A DNA stretch of 64,000 nt. Origin: Chitinophaga hostae. GTDB lineage: Bacteria; Bacteroidota; Bacteroidia; Chitinophagales; Chitinophagaceae. Positions 37,603 through 45,644 of the stretch are shown piece after piece. Position 1 is the stretch's first letter. The number at the start of each line of letters is the position of its first letter. The stretch covers positions 1-64,000 of the forward strand of contig NZ_JAGTXB010000018.1 of assembly GCF_018224885.1 (NCBI RefSeq), in the 5' to 3' direction. The translations under genes and the position numbers were made by a program. The notes below the pieces were generated by a model. That model was not told where the DNA came from, ran no database searches, and saw nothing but the letters and a program-made list of their open reading frames with translations.

Positions 37603-39511
37603 AACATTCCTGATTTAAGGGTATTTCAATGTCAATTACTGTGCCTTTCGACGGGAAAGAGTCAATAGTGCATACGCCGTCGAATAATTTCAACCGCTCA
37701 CGAATATTCTGGAATCCGATACCGAATTTTACTGTTTCCATGGAAAATCCCTGGCCATCATCTTCAAACTGCAACTTTATCATGTCGTCCAGCCGGGTCA
37801 GTTGTATTTCAACTTTCGATGCCTGACTGTGTTTCTGGGCGTTGGTGATGAGCTCCTGGATGATCTTATAGATCTCCACTTTCAGTGATGTTCCGATGCT
37901 GTCAACTTCGTCGCCGGGAAAGGCATGGAAGGTGATAGTGGCGTTACCAGGCACGTTGAATTGCCTGATATAGCCTGAAATGAGCGCTGTAAAACCGGTG
38001 TTGGTGAATTTCTGAGGAACAAGATCATGGGAAAGATCGCGCACCTGGTGGTAGGTATCGTTTACCTGCCGGATAATTGTTTCCAGCCTATTCACCCCGA
38101 CCTGGTTAGAGAGCTGGAGTTTGATGGCAGCGAGGTTGCCGCCGATGCTGTCGTGTAATTCACCTGCAATCCGCTTCCGCTCTTTTTCCTGGCCGCTGAC
38201 AGAGGCTTTGAGCAGCTCCAGTTCTTTATCTTTCAGCAACGCTGCGATTTTTTGCCGGTTCATTTCCTCCATAGTAGTATTTAATTTGCTTTGCGCCTGC
38301 AGCTTCTGGTAGTACATATACAGTAAACCTACGATTGGCAGCAGGATAACGAGGAAACCGATCAGCAGACTATATTTTACCGTTTTTTGATGGTTTAACT
38401 GGTTTTCCTTATTCAATATCTCTTTTTCCTTCTGGGCCGTTTGATATTTTATTTCAAGCTCATTGATCTCCTTTTTATTCTGCTTGTTCAGTACTTCCTG
38501 CAAAACGCCCAGGTACTGGGTCATGAGTGCGTAGGCATTTTTATAATCGTCTGTTACCGCGTACAGGTTACGAAGACTGTTCAATACTTTCAGCTGCGCT
38601 TCCAGGTCGTTCCATTGAAGGGCGTTAGCGTAAACCAGGGACAGCAACACTTTTGCATTCTCATAATCCTTCCGCCTAATGAGCAGGTTGCCCATCCTTT
38701 GTCCGGCATGGATATACAGGTCAAAAAACTGGTGCTGCTCCGCATTGTTTTTTACTTCATTGTAAATAGCATACGCTTCATCAGTTTGCTGGTTTAATTC
38801 CGTGATGATGCCGAGTGTGAGTTTCGCTTGCTGCTCTTTTTTCTCCTGGTGCTGCTGTTGAAAATAAACCAGTGCTTTTTCAGTGTACTGCTTCGCCTGA
38901 AACAGGTCTTTCTGCTCAAGAAAAATGAGGCCCAGCCGCTCATACACCCAATATTTCAGTCGTTCATCCTGCCCCGTATTCAGCAGGTCGTTGTATGCAG
39001 CAATGGCTTTGTCATGTTCATTGCGGGCAGCATATACGTTGGCCATACCCATTTTATTGTCATTGACGGCAACTTTGTTACCGAGCGATTCCGCAATACT
39101 CACGCCCTGCAGGTAATACCGCAAAGCTTCGTCGTACAGTCCTTCATCACTATAAGCGTTGGCCAGTGTAAGATAAAGAGAGACCTGGCAGGAATGTTTG
39201 TCGGCAGATGAAAGATCACTTTGGTTAAGCTCCGCCATGAGCTGTTGTGCATAAATGATCACGGAGTCTGTGGTGCCATGGGCGGCATGGAAAGCCAAAA
39301 GAGGCTGAAAGGCCAGTATTTTCGCCTTGATATTTTTGGCAAGCTGTATCTTCCGCAAAAGGGAATCGGGTGTTTTTACGGGCACATTTCCGTAGCCCGT
39401 AAAAGCGGTACTGTTTTGAGCCAGACAAGAACAGGAAACCGCCAGCAGGCCACCAAAAAGCAGGGCTAACATTTTATTTCGTCTGGTTCGGGTTAATATG
39501 GCAACTCCCAT
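37592..39511 (-). CDS. TPR-containing sensor histidine kinase (HisKA_3 type)
   Basis: About 639 aa from ATG 39511; starts at 39556 and 39472 are alternatives. 39511 gives a basic stretch followed by the signal-like LALLFGGLLAVSCSCLAQ. A periplasmic TPR array (about 70-360, for example LYLTLANAYSDEGLYDEALRYYLQG) precedes one membrane segment (YSLLIGFLVILLPIVGLLYMYY), a coiled linker, the HisKA_3 dimer/phosphoacceptor segment (KERKRIAGELHDSIGGNLAAI, His of ELHD) and a HATPase_c domain (ELITNAQKHSQASKVEIQL, EDDGQGF, GIGFQNIRERL). It should phosphorylate the NarL-type regulator encoded next. The signal is unknown. Confidence 0.93.
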   Translation of the reverse strand: MGVAILTRTRRNKMLALLFGGLLAVSCSCLAQNSTAFTGYGNVPVKTPDSLLRKIQLAKNIKAKILAFQPLLAFHAAHGTTDSVIIYAQQLMAELNQSDLSSADKHSCQVSLYLTLANAYSDEGLYDEALRYYLQGVSIAESLGNKVAVNDNKMGMANVYAARNEHDKAIAAYNDLLNTGQDERLKYWVYERLGLIFLEQKDLFQAKQYTEKALVYFQQQHQEKKEQQAKLTLGIITELNQQTDEAYAIYNEVKNNAEQHQFFDLYIHAGQRMGNLLIRRKDYENAKVLLSLVYANALQWNDLEAQLKVLNSLRNLYAVTDDYKNAYALMTQYLGVLQEVLNKQNKKEINELEIKYQTAQKEKEILNKENQLNHQKTVKYSLLIGFLVILLPIVGLLYMYYQKLQAQSKLNTTMEEMNRQKIAALLKDKELELLKASVSGQEKERKRIAGELHDSIGGNLAAIKLQLSNQVGVNRLETIIRQVNDTYHQVRDLSHDLVPQKFTNTGFTALISGYIRQFNVPGNATITFHAFPGDEVDSIGTSLKVEIYKIIQELITNAQKHSQASKVEIQLTRLDDMIKLQFEDDGQGFSMETVKFGIGFQNIRERLKLFDGVCTIDSFPSKGTVIDIEIPLNQECYEA

Positions 39512-39638
39512 CATCAGGAAAAATATTTTTTTCAGACATGGAAGGTAGTTAAACATAACATATTTGCCAATACACGGGAAAGCATGAGTGACAGGAAAAT
39601 ATTTCTACATTTACAATAAAAAATATGCAATATTTCAT

Positions 39639-40076
39639 TTATCGAACGCCAACGGAAATAAGACTTGTAACCGTTTCTGACATAGGTGGCGATACGGTAA
39701 ATGCACAAATGAAAGGCTTTCGCATAGAGACCGGAATGGTGGAGACCTGGGAGAAAAATAGCATCATTAAAAATAAACAGTAAGGCTGTATTGCTATATC
39801 CAACCCTTTATTTTCAACCGAGAATCCAAATCTATACCTTGTAATTATTGGTGTAAATGCAGCCTGACTGAAGGTACCCAAAAGCAAGGCAAAAAAGGTG
39901 GCCAGCATATTTACTGAAAGATTGTACCATAATGATATCACACCCACCAGCATTAAAACGAGTGCTATATAGTGCTCGTAAGAAAAAATTATATTGCTTG
40001 TTCCCACTGTATATAGACTATACATCATTAGTCCTGTTATTATTATAAAAGGAATGTAAGGCACTATTTTCTTCAT
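39639..40076 (-). CDS. Small integral membrane protein of unknown function
   Basis: 145 aa from ATG 40076 (MKKIVPYIPFIIITGLMMYSLY); ATG 40088 would add four residues. Four hydrophobic segments, about 5-22, 36-52, 56-78 and 96-114, then a soluble tail (RKPFICAFTVSPPMSETVTSL). No recognisable family or partner. Upstream lies a 430-bp gene-free stretch. Confidence 0.6.
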   Translation of the reverse strand: MKKIVPYIPFIIITGLMMYSLYTVGTSNIIFSYEHYIALVLMLVGVISLWYNLSVNMLATFFALLLGTFSQAAFTPIITRYRFGFSVENKGLDIAIQPYCLFLMMLFFSQVSTIPVSMRKPFICAFTVSPPMSETVTSLISVGVR

Positions 40077-40511
40077 ATTATTTACCATTTATAGAACTAT
40101 GAAAGCGATCTGGCCACTTGGGTTTGAAGCTGTCTACTATTGGTGTATTAATAGTCATATTTTTCAAATATCGGTGTTAGATTTATTTCTAATTCTTTTA
40201 ACCAACGGAAAAATTACAGAAGATTTCTGAAACCGGAAAATCAGCACCTCAAAGTTATCTTGAAACAAATTGATAATCCATTATCCAATCAGCTTCCCGC
40301 GAACTATACATGCAGACTCGTGTTCTATCCCAGGCCCACCGACTAGCGTTATTCAGTTTTGGAAGGCCTTTATCAATAAAACAGATCAGGCGTCATGATA
40401 TCTATAATGATACAAATTGGCAACAATATGATACAAATTGATGAAGCGATTAAAGAAACTCTTATTAACTTCTGGAAAGTTTAATCACATTAACCTTCTA
40501 AAAGTTAACTT
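40077..40511. other. Gene-free interval between divergent genes
   Basis: About 435 bp without a convincing ORF. It holds the direct repeat at 40407-40440 described separately. Otherwise it is AT-rich, with no clear -7 consensus or terminator. Confidence 0.5.
40407..40440 (+). repeat. 13-bp direct repeat with 21-bp period
   Basis: ATGATACAAATTG occurs at 40407-40419 and 40428-40440, exactly 21 bp apart and identical. It lies about 70 bp upstream of the small secreted protein gene at 40512, a position suited to an activator site. Confidence 0.5.
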
Positions 40512-40862
40512 ATGACAAAAAGGACCCTAGTCTTGACTGCTGCTATCATCTTTAGTTGCAGTGTTAGCATGAAAGCAACTTCGGCGTTCAAACAATCAGC
40601 TCCCCTACCGCGCCTGCATGCGCCGGCTTTAGCCTGGAATTTCATCTATGCCTTCGGCAATGGCCCTATACCTGGCTTAAGCTGGTCCGGTAATTATTTG
40701 TATGTTTCCTCCGGCAATTACGTGGTATATTCCGCGAACGGATATGGATTCCTTTCACCATCTAACCCGGTTTATTGTAATGCTGAAGACAATGCAAACA
40801 CCTATGTACAGGTTGCTATAAACGGCGGCAGCGTTTCTTATTACGATTTCCAGCAATACTAA
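40512..40862 (+). CDS. Small secreted protein of unknown function
   Basis: 116 aa. Signal peptide MTKRTLVLTAAIIFSCSVSMKATSA, then a short mature domain rich in aromatic residues, Gly, Ser and Asn (LSWSGNYLYVSSGNYVVYSANGYGF, ending SVSYYDFQQY). Composition and short beta-like periodicity suggest an extracellular beta-rich or adhesive peptide; this is an inference. No relatives recognised. Single gene. Confidence 0.6.
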   Translation: MTKRTLVLTAAIIFSCSVSMKATSAFKQSAPLPRLHAPALAWNFIYAFGNGPIPGLSWSGNYLYVSSGNYVVYSANGYGFLSPSNPVYCNAEDNANTYVQVAINGGSVSYYDFQQY

Positions 40863-41086
40863 TTACGCGGTAACATTTCCCAATGGATAATTTTTAATTG
40901 TTATTGCATTCGTTTATTAACCTGGATGTGCTGGAGCTATAACCCTGGCGCCTCCAGGTTACCACCAAGTTTCCTTTCACAAAATCTCCACAGCCAGATG
41001 GTACATTAACGCAGTGTGCCCTCGAAAGTAACTGCCTAACTTAATTGGTTACTATTAAGTAAAATAACATTTTCAAATATTTTTCT

Positions 41087-41112
41087 AAAAACATACCAGA
41101 TAGTATGTTTTT
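41087..41112. promoter_or_regulatory. Perfect 10-bp-arm palindrome, probable TetR operator
   Basis: AAAAACATAC at 41087-41096 and GTATGTTTTT at 41103-41112 are exact reverse complements across a 6-bp centre. The palindrome covers the -33/-7 spacer of the promoter at 41117-41124, where bound protein would block RNA polymerase. A TetR-family gene closes this cluster at 43082. Confidence 0.65.
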
Positions 41113-41116
41113 GTTT

Positions 41117-41124
41117 TACTTTTG
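41117..41124 (+). promoter_or_regulatory. -7 promoter element of the membrane-protein/cytochrome operon
   Basis: TACTTTTG matches TAnnTTTG exactly, 19 bp upstream of the start codon at 41144. Confidence 0.6.
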
Positions 41125-41143
41125 CACCGTAACAAATACGGCG

Positions 41144-41608
41144 ATGCATCAAACACTTCTAATCTTACACTCCATCAATCGATGGCTCGTCTTGACAAGC
41201 CTTATTTACGCTATCTCGATGGCATGGACCGGGCTACGGTCGGGCAGTGTATTTTCGGGCTACAACAACATGGTCAGGCACATTACGACCACCATCGCGC
41301 ATGTTCAGTTGCTCCTGGGCCTTTACCTTTACATGATAAGTCCCGTTGTGAAATTTAATGTCGCGAACGTTGGGACTACGGATTTTGTGAGTGAGCATAC
41401 ATTCTTCCGACTGATCCATATTGCTTCGATGGTCATTGCTGTCGTGCTGATCACCATCGGATCGGCTAAGGCAAAGCGGGCGACGTCAGACGGACAGAAA
41501 TTCAGGACGATACTGGTTTGGTTTGCAGTTGCCTTACTGATTATCCTGGTAGCTATTCCCTGGCCATTCTCCCCGTTGGTTAACCGGCCATATTTCAGAT
41601 CATTTTAA
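41144..41608 (+). CDS. Four-helix integral membrane protein (possible heme-binding)
   Basis: 154 aa from ATG 41144 (MHQTLLILHSINRWLVLTSLIYAISMAW). Four hydrophobic helices, with histidines placed near the membrane (LHSINRW, VRHITTTIAHVQLLLG, RLIHIASMV), which resembles small cytochrome-b-like or respiratory accessory proteins of Bacteroidota. Heme binding is an inference. First gene of a cluster with a DUF3817 protein and a diheme cytochrome, all behind the palindromic operator. Confidence 0.75.
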   Translation: MHQTLLILHSINRWLVLTSLIYAISMAWTGLRSGSVFSGYNNMVRHITTTIAHVQLLLGLYLYMISPVVKFNVANVGTTDFVSEHTFFRLIHIASMVIAVVLITIGSAKAKRATSDGQKFRTILVWFAVALLIILVAIPWPFSPLVNRPYFRSF

Positions 41609-41622
41609 ATTTATTGTCTATT

Positions 41623-41946
41623 ATGTTTCAATTACTAAAAACGCCGATAGGTCGTCTGAGAATAATCGGCTTTTTCGAGGGTATTTCATTGATCGTTCTG
41701 GTTTTCATCGCCGTGCCCCTTAAATATTGGGGTGGCCAGCCCGCGCTTGTAAAGATGATCGGACCTGTTCACGGCCTTCTATTCGCATTGTTTGTGCTGA
41801 CAACTTTGAGTGCAGGTGTGACATATCGCTGGAAATTTTCAGAAACCTCCTGGAAGGTTTTGGTTGCCTGCATCATTCCATTCGGGACCTTTTATATAGA
41901 CAGGTATATTCTCGCCCCTGAGCAGGCGTCCCATGAAAAACATTAA
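41623..41946 (+). CDS. DUF3817-family membrane protein
   Basis: 107 aa from ATG 41623. It shows the DUF3817 pattern GRLRIIGFFEGISLIVLVFIAVPLKYWGGQP, then MIGPVHGLLFALFVLT, with three hydrophobic segments. The family has no known activity. It lies 14 bp after the previous gene and overlaps the cytochrome lipoprotein by 14 nt, so all three are probably translated together. Confidence 0.87.
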   Translation: MFQLLKTPIGRLRIIGFFEGISLIVLVFIAVPLKYWGGQPALVKMIGPVHGLLFALFVLTTLSAGVTYRWKFSETSWKVLVACIIPFGTFYIDRYILAPEQASHEKH

Positions 41947-42970
41947 GATTAGCGGGGCATTAGTTAAAAATTGCCCGCATCAACGTGAACGAATAAACGG
42001 TCTGATCTCGTTCGTAATGGCCTGGATATTGCTGACCGGGTGTAACGACACCCCCCGGGCGATCAATAACAATATTGCTTTTAAGGCTAAGTTATCAGCA
42101 TACAAGCTATTCGAAGGCAACATGATGGAACTGGTGCCGGCTTCCAATGTGGTGCCGGTTCAGATAGGGTCGGCGTTGTTTACAGACTATGCTGAAAAGC
42201 AGCGGCTCATTAAAATTCCGGAAGGTACACGGGTAGTTACTGCCGGCAATGGGCTTCCTGTGTTTCCAGATGGAACGCTGATTGCGAAGACGTTCTACTA
42301 TTCAAAACCCTTGCAAGGCAGACGGCAGATCATTGAAACCCGTTTACTGCAGTATTCCGGTCAGAAATGGAATGTGGCCACCTACCGCTGGAACGCCGGG
42401 CAAACGGACGCGGAATTACTAACGGAAGGCGCCACAGTGCCGGTTGATTTTCAGGACCGGTGGGGAAAGCGGCGGCAGCTGATATATAAAATTCCAACGC
42501 AGGAAGATTGTGGCACCTGTCACCGGTCCGGTAATAAACTAGTTCCGCTCGGTCCAAAAATGCGCAACCTGAATGTTAATATCAACGTGGGAGGGAAAAG
42601 TGTCAACCAGTTAACATACTTAATAAGCAGGGGGTTTCTGGCACAGGGGAGCATCCCGGCAGTAGCTTATATGCCCGATTATAAGGATTCTTCCTTTGTG
42701 TTAGCCCTTCGGGCCAGGGCATACCTGGAGATAAATTGTGCCCATTGCCATCGTGAAACCGGTATGGCCGCCGGTACTTCATTAAATCTGAGTTATGAGG
42801 TGCCGTTCAACAAAACTGGAATTGCCTATAACAAGGAGAACATAATAATTCGGATGAGCACAATGGGCGAATATCATATGCCTAAAATTGGCACCACAAC
42901 GCCCGATGATGAAGGGGTGCAACTGATCAGGGAATATATCAATAGCCTGGACAACAAACCGGGAAAGTAA
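41933..42970 (+). CDS. Diheme c-type cytochrome lipoprotein, SO2930-like
   Basis: 345 aa. Lipobox LLTGC (Cys37) after a long n-region. Two c-heme motifs are present: CGTCH (193-197) and CAHCH (269-273). The N-terminal region (KLSAYKLFEGNMMELVPASNVVPV, LFTDYAEKQRLIKIPEGT, FPDGTLIAKTFYYSKP, RQIIETRLLQYSGQKWNVATYRWNAGQTDA) matches the layout of SO2930-type diheme cytochromes. Likely anchored in the periplasm or outer membrane as an electron carrier. The start overlaps the preceding gene by 14 nt; a later in-frame start is possible. Confidence 0.85.
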   Translation: MKNIKISGALVKNCPHQRERINGLISFVMAWILLTGCNDTPRAINNNIAFKAKLSAYKLFEGNMMELVPASNVVPVQIGSALFTDYAEKQRLIKIPEGTRVVTAGNGLPVFPDGTLIAKTFYYSKPLQGRRQIIETRLLQYSGQKWNVATYRWNAGQTDAELLTEGATVPVDFQDRWGKRRQLIYKIPTQEDCGTCHRSGNKLVPLGPKMRNLNVNINVGGKSVNQLTYLISRGFLAQGSIPAVAYMPDYKDSSFVLALRARAYLEINCAHCHRETGMAAGTSLNLSYEVPFNKTGIAYNKENIIIRMSTMGEYHMPKIGTTTPDDEGVQLIREYINSLDNKPGK

Positions 42971-43081
42971 CCGACGTCATCTATCAGGCATGAAATATGC
43001 TCTTCGCGAGGAATAGGGCGATTGCCTTCAGGATACCCTCGCCCTGTTAATATTTAAGGATAAAGCAAACTGATTAAACAG

Positions 43082-43672
43082 ATGAAAAAAGCGGAAGCGA
43101 CCAGGATGACTATCCTGGAAAAGGCGTTTGAACTGATATACGCAAAAGGTTATCAAACGACTAGTATTGATGATATCATTGCCACCACGAAAGTTACCAA
43201 GGGGGCATTTTACTACCATTTCAAAAACAAAGACGAAATGGGGATATCGATCATAAATGAACTTTTGAAACCTAACATGACGAATGGCTTCAAACATACG
43301 CTGCAAAATGATCACGACCCCTTAGCTGCAATATATAGTCTAATATATGGTCTTTTGATGAAGGACGAATTTCTCAAAGTTGAATACGGTTGCCCTGCTT
43401 CTAATCTGACCCATGAGATGACTCCCTGGCATACTGATTTCAACCATGCATTAAATGGGCTAACCCGCCAATGGATAAAAATGATGTCAGCATCCATTGA
43501 AAAAGGGAAAAAAAATGGGTTTGTACGCAGGGACGTAAATCCAATGCATGTAACGATGTTTGTGATGTCTGGCTATTGGGGAATCCGCAACTTCGGAAAA
43601 TTGGTCAATAGCAAAAAGGCTTATTTACCATTTTTAAAGGAGCTTAAAAATTATCTGGAAGCCTTGCGGTAA
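43082..43672 (+). CDS. TetR/AcrR-family regulator
   Basis: 196 aa. The N-terminal HTH is clear: MTILEKAFELIYAKGYQTTSIDDIIATTKVTKGAFYYHFKNKDEM. The ligand domain contains EYGCPASNLTHEMTPWHTDF, typical of the TetR_C_6-like group, whose Cys may respond to reactive compounds. It lies 111 bp downstream of the cytochrome gene on the same strand and is the best candidate to bind the palindrome at 41087. Confidence 0.93.
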   Translation: MKKAEATRMTILEKAFELIYAKGYQTTSIDDIIATTKVTKGAFYYHFKNKDEMGISIINELLKPNMTNGFKHTLQNDHDPLAAIYSLIYGLLMKDEFLKVEYGCPASNLTHEMTPWHTDFNHALNGLTRQWIKMMSASIEKGKKNGFVRRDVNPMHVTMFVMSGYWGIRNFGKLVNSKKAYLPFLKELKNYLEALR

Positions 43673-43695
43673 GATTCTTTAACGTTAATGTTTGT

Positions 43696-44439
43696 TTAAA
43701 ACACACCTCCTCCCGCACCTATATTTTGCCCCGTTATCCATCTGCCTGCATCGCTGGCCAGGAAAACAGTTACGTCGGCCACATCTTCCGGCTCCCCTAT
43801 CCGCTTAAAAGGAGACATATCAGCAGCCACTGCCCTGTCGCGCTCCGGCAGGAGATCTGTATTCGTAAATCCGGGAGAAACCGCATTAACGGTGATGCCA
43901 CGTGCTCCCAATTCCCGGGACAGCACCCTGACAAATTGTTCTACCGCCCCTTTACTACCGAGGTAAATAGCATTCATCGTAAAATACATTTTTGTGCCGC
44001 CGGTAGAGGTAACGATGATGCGGCCACCGTCCGTTACCCTTCTGGCAGCTTCCTGCAGTACAAAAAAAATGCCTTTGGTATTCGTGTTGAATACCGTGTC
44101 ATATTGTTCTTCCGTAGCTTCCGACAATAAAGCGGGAATATAGTTGGCCGCATTAGCGACTACGATATCGGGCTTCCCCAGGGATACTTCCGTTTTATCA
44201 AAAAGTGCGCTGATAGCCGATAGTTGAGAAATATCTGCCTGTATAGCAATGGCACTGCCACCCTGCTGCCTGATCTTTTCTGCAATCTGTTCTGCAGCGG
44301 TAGCGCTGTTCACATAACTAATGGCCACTGCAGCACCGGCCGCGGCTAAACGCTCTGCGATAGCCTTCCCGATCCCTCTTGAACCTCCTACTACAATAGC
44401 GGTTTTACCTTGAAAGGCATCTTTTGCAAATGTTGTCAT
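43696..44439 (-). CDS. Short-chain dehydrogenase/reductase (SDR)
   Basis: 247 aa from ATG 44439 (MTTFAKDAFQGKTAIVVGGSRGIGKAIAERL); the longer frame to 44541 is unlikely. Cofactor motif GGSRGIGKA, the NAG-like VANAANYIP, catalytic region IIVTSTGG with YLGSK (the YxxxK pair) and PGFTNTDLLPE, ending DAGRWITGQNIGAGGGVF. A classical NAD(P)H-dependent oxidoreductase of unknown substrate. It converges on the TetR gene with a 23-bp gap. Confidence 0.92.
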   Translation of the reverse strand: MTTFAKDAFQGKTAIVVGGSRGIGKAIAERLAAAGAAVAISYVNSATAAEQIAEKIRQQGGSAIAIQADISQLSAISALFDKTEVSLGKPDIVVANAANYIPALLSEATEEQYDTVFNTNTKGIFFVLQEAARRVTDGGRIIVTSTGGTKMYFTMNAIYLGSKGAVEQFVRVLSRELGARGITVNAVSPGFTNTDLLPERDRAVAADMSPFKRIGEPEDVADVTVFLASDAGRWITGQNIGAGGGVF

Positions 44440-44602
44440 AAATGGCGTTCTATTTGAGCGGTTAAAGTTAAACAATAAAAGAGATTCGGTATGATCACAA
44501 AGGAGCGAGTTCTTTTGTGTAGCTTGTATAAGCTGATTCATATTGTCGCAATAAGCACCTCAAAATGTCTTTTTCCCACCCCTGGAAAGAATATCTTCTG
44601 TG

Positions 44603-44610
44603 TAAATTTG
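44603..44610 (+). promoter_or_regulatory. -7 promoter element
   Basis: TAAATTTG matches TAnnTTTG and lies about 100 bp upstream of the start at 44709. No -33 TTG is obvious. Confidence 0.4.
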
Positions 44611-44708
44611 TGTAAATAAAAAATCATTGTCCATAGCGCGAACTTTAAGTCAAACTGCAAGCATCGGACTGACAAATAAAATTGCAAAACAACATAACCA
44701 TAAAAAAT

Positions 44709-45173
44709 ATGATGAACCACATAAAACACGAAGCAGCAATACCGAATCCTGCCCTCAAACCTTTTGAGATATTAATTGGAGAATGGGAAACTATCGGGAC
44801 ACATCCATATCTTCCTGGCACTACTTTTCACGGACATACTTCATTCAAGTGGCTTGAAGGAGGTGCTTTTGTGATTATGCATTCGGAAATTGACGAAGAA
44901 GGCATTCCCAGCGGCATCGCAATTTTCGGTAGTGACAATGCCACCGGGGAATATTTTATGCTCTACTTTGACGAACGAAAAGTTTCAAGGAAAATTGATG
45001 TTTCATTTAACGACAATGAATTGAAATGGTGGAGAAATGCTCCTGGGTTTTCACAACGATTCACCTGGACAATTGCTGATGACGGAAATGTCATAATTAG
45101 CAAAGGCGAATTATCCAAAGACGACACGACATGGGAAAAAGATTTAGAACTTACACTCAATCGTATAAAGTAA
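44709..45173 (+). CDS. DUF1579-like cytoplasmic protein
   Basis: 154 aa from ATG 44709 (ATG 44712 is an equal alternative). Pattern: ALKPFEILIGEWETIGTHPYLPGTTFHGHTSFKWLEGGAFVIMHSEID, then YFMLYFDERKVSRKIDVSFNDNELKWWR, and TWTIADDGNVIISKGELSKDDTTWEKDLELTLNRI. This resembles DUF1579-type lipocalin-like beta barrels. Activity unknown. Single gene in an AT-rich stretch. Confidence 0.75.
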   Translation: MMNHIKHEAAIPNPALKPFEILIGEWETIGTHPYLPGTTFHGHTSFKWLEGGAFVIMHSEIDEEGIPSGIAIFGSDNATGEYFMLYFDERKVSRKIDVSFNDNELKWWRNAPGFSQRFTWTIADDGNVIISKGELSKDDTTWEKDLELTLNRIK

Positions 45174-45644
45174 TAGAGAACTATGAACCTGAGTAGTAGT
45201 ATAGTACTGGTAAACTGCTGAAATATCTCAGTAATGTTCCAGGTACGTTGACCCGTTGAAATACGAGTAAAAAATAACAGAGCTTTATTTCCAGTGCAGT
45301 GGAATTGCAATAGCATTTATCCCCGGTAAACCCTTTTTTCAGTTACCCAGCGCCTGGATTCCGTTCCTATCTCTCCGTTCTCCCAGATTCATAAAATAAA
45401 GATCTGGCTCCTCATTTGATGAAAGCCATTCCTGTGTCTGCTTCACAGTTTGAAAAAGAGCTATTACCTCAATATCTCCCCGTACCCTGGAAATTAACCT
45501 CTTCTATCTGTGTTCAGTGTAACGTTTTTGAATATAGGTTAAAAATAAGCAGCGTATGAACATTTGTGTAACAAATTTGCTGATTATTAGCATTGTTCCA
45601 TTTTTAAATATGCTTTTTTGCTTCTCTAACCAATAAACCACGAT
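45174..45644. other. Gene-free interval upstream of the xylanase gene
   Basis: 471 bp with no intact gene. It contains the receiver-domain remnant at 45339-45501 on the minus strand and an AT-rich stretch before the xylanase start. No exact -7 consensus was found. Confidence 0.5.
45339..45501 (-). pseudogene. Remnant of a response-regulator receiver domain
   Basis: Between in-frame stops the minus strand reads about 53 codons: KRLISRVRGDIEVIALF, QTVKQTQEWLSSNEEPDLYF, MNLGERRDRNG. This matches the middle of a LytTR-type receiver domain (KRL..EIEVVG..DSV..T..WL..N..PDLIFLDIQL), with Asn where the phosphoacceptor Asp should be. The rest of the domain and any DNA-binding domain are absent. A decayed fragment is the simplest reading; chance similarity is possible given the short length. 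Confidence 0.55.

Noticed and set aside
40918..40961. 9-bp stem TAACCTGGA/TCCAGGTTA after the small secreted protein gene
   Set aside because: Loop of 26 nt and no T tract; too weak to call a terminator.
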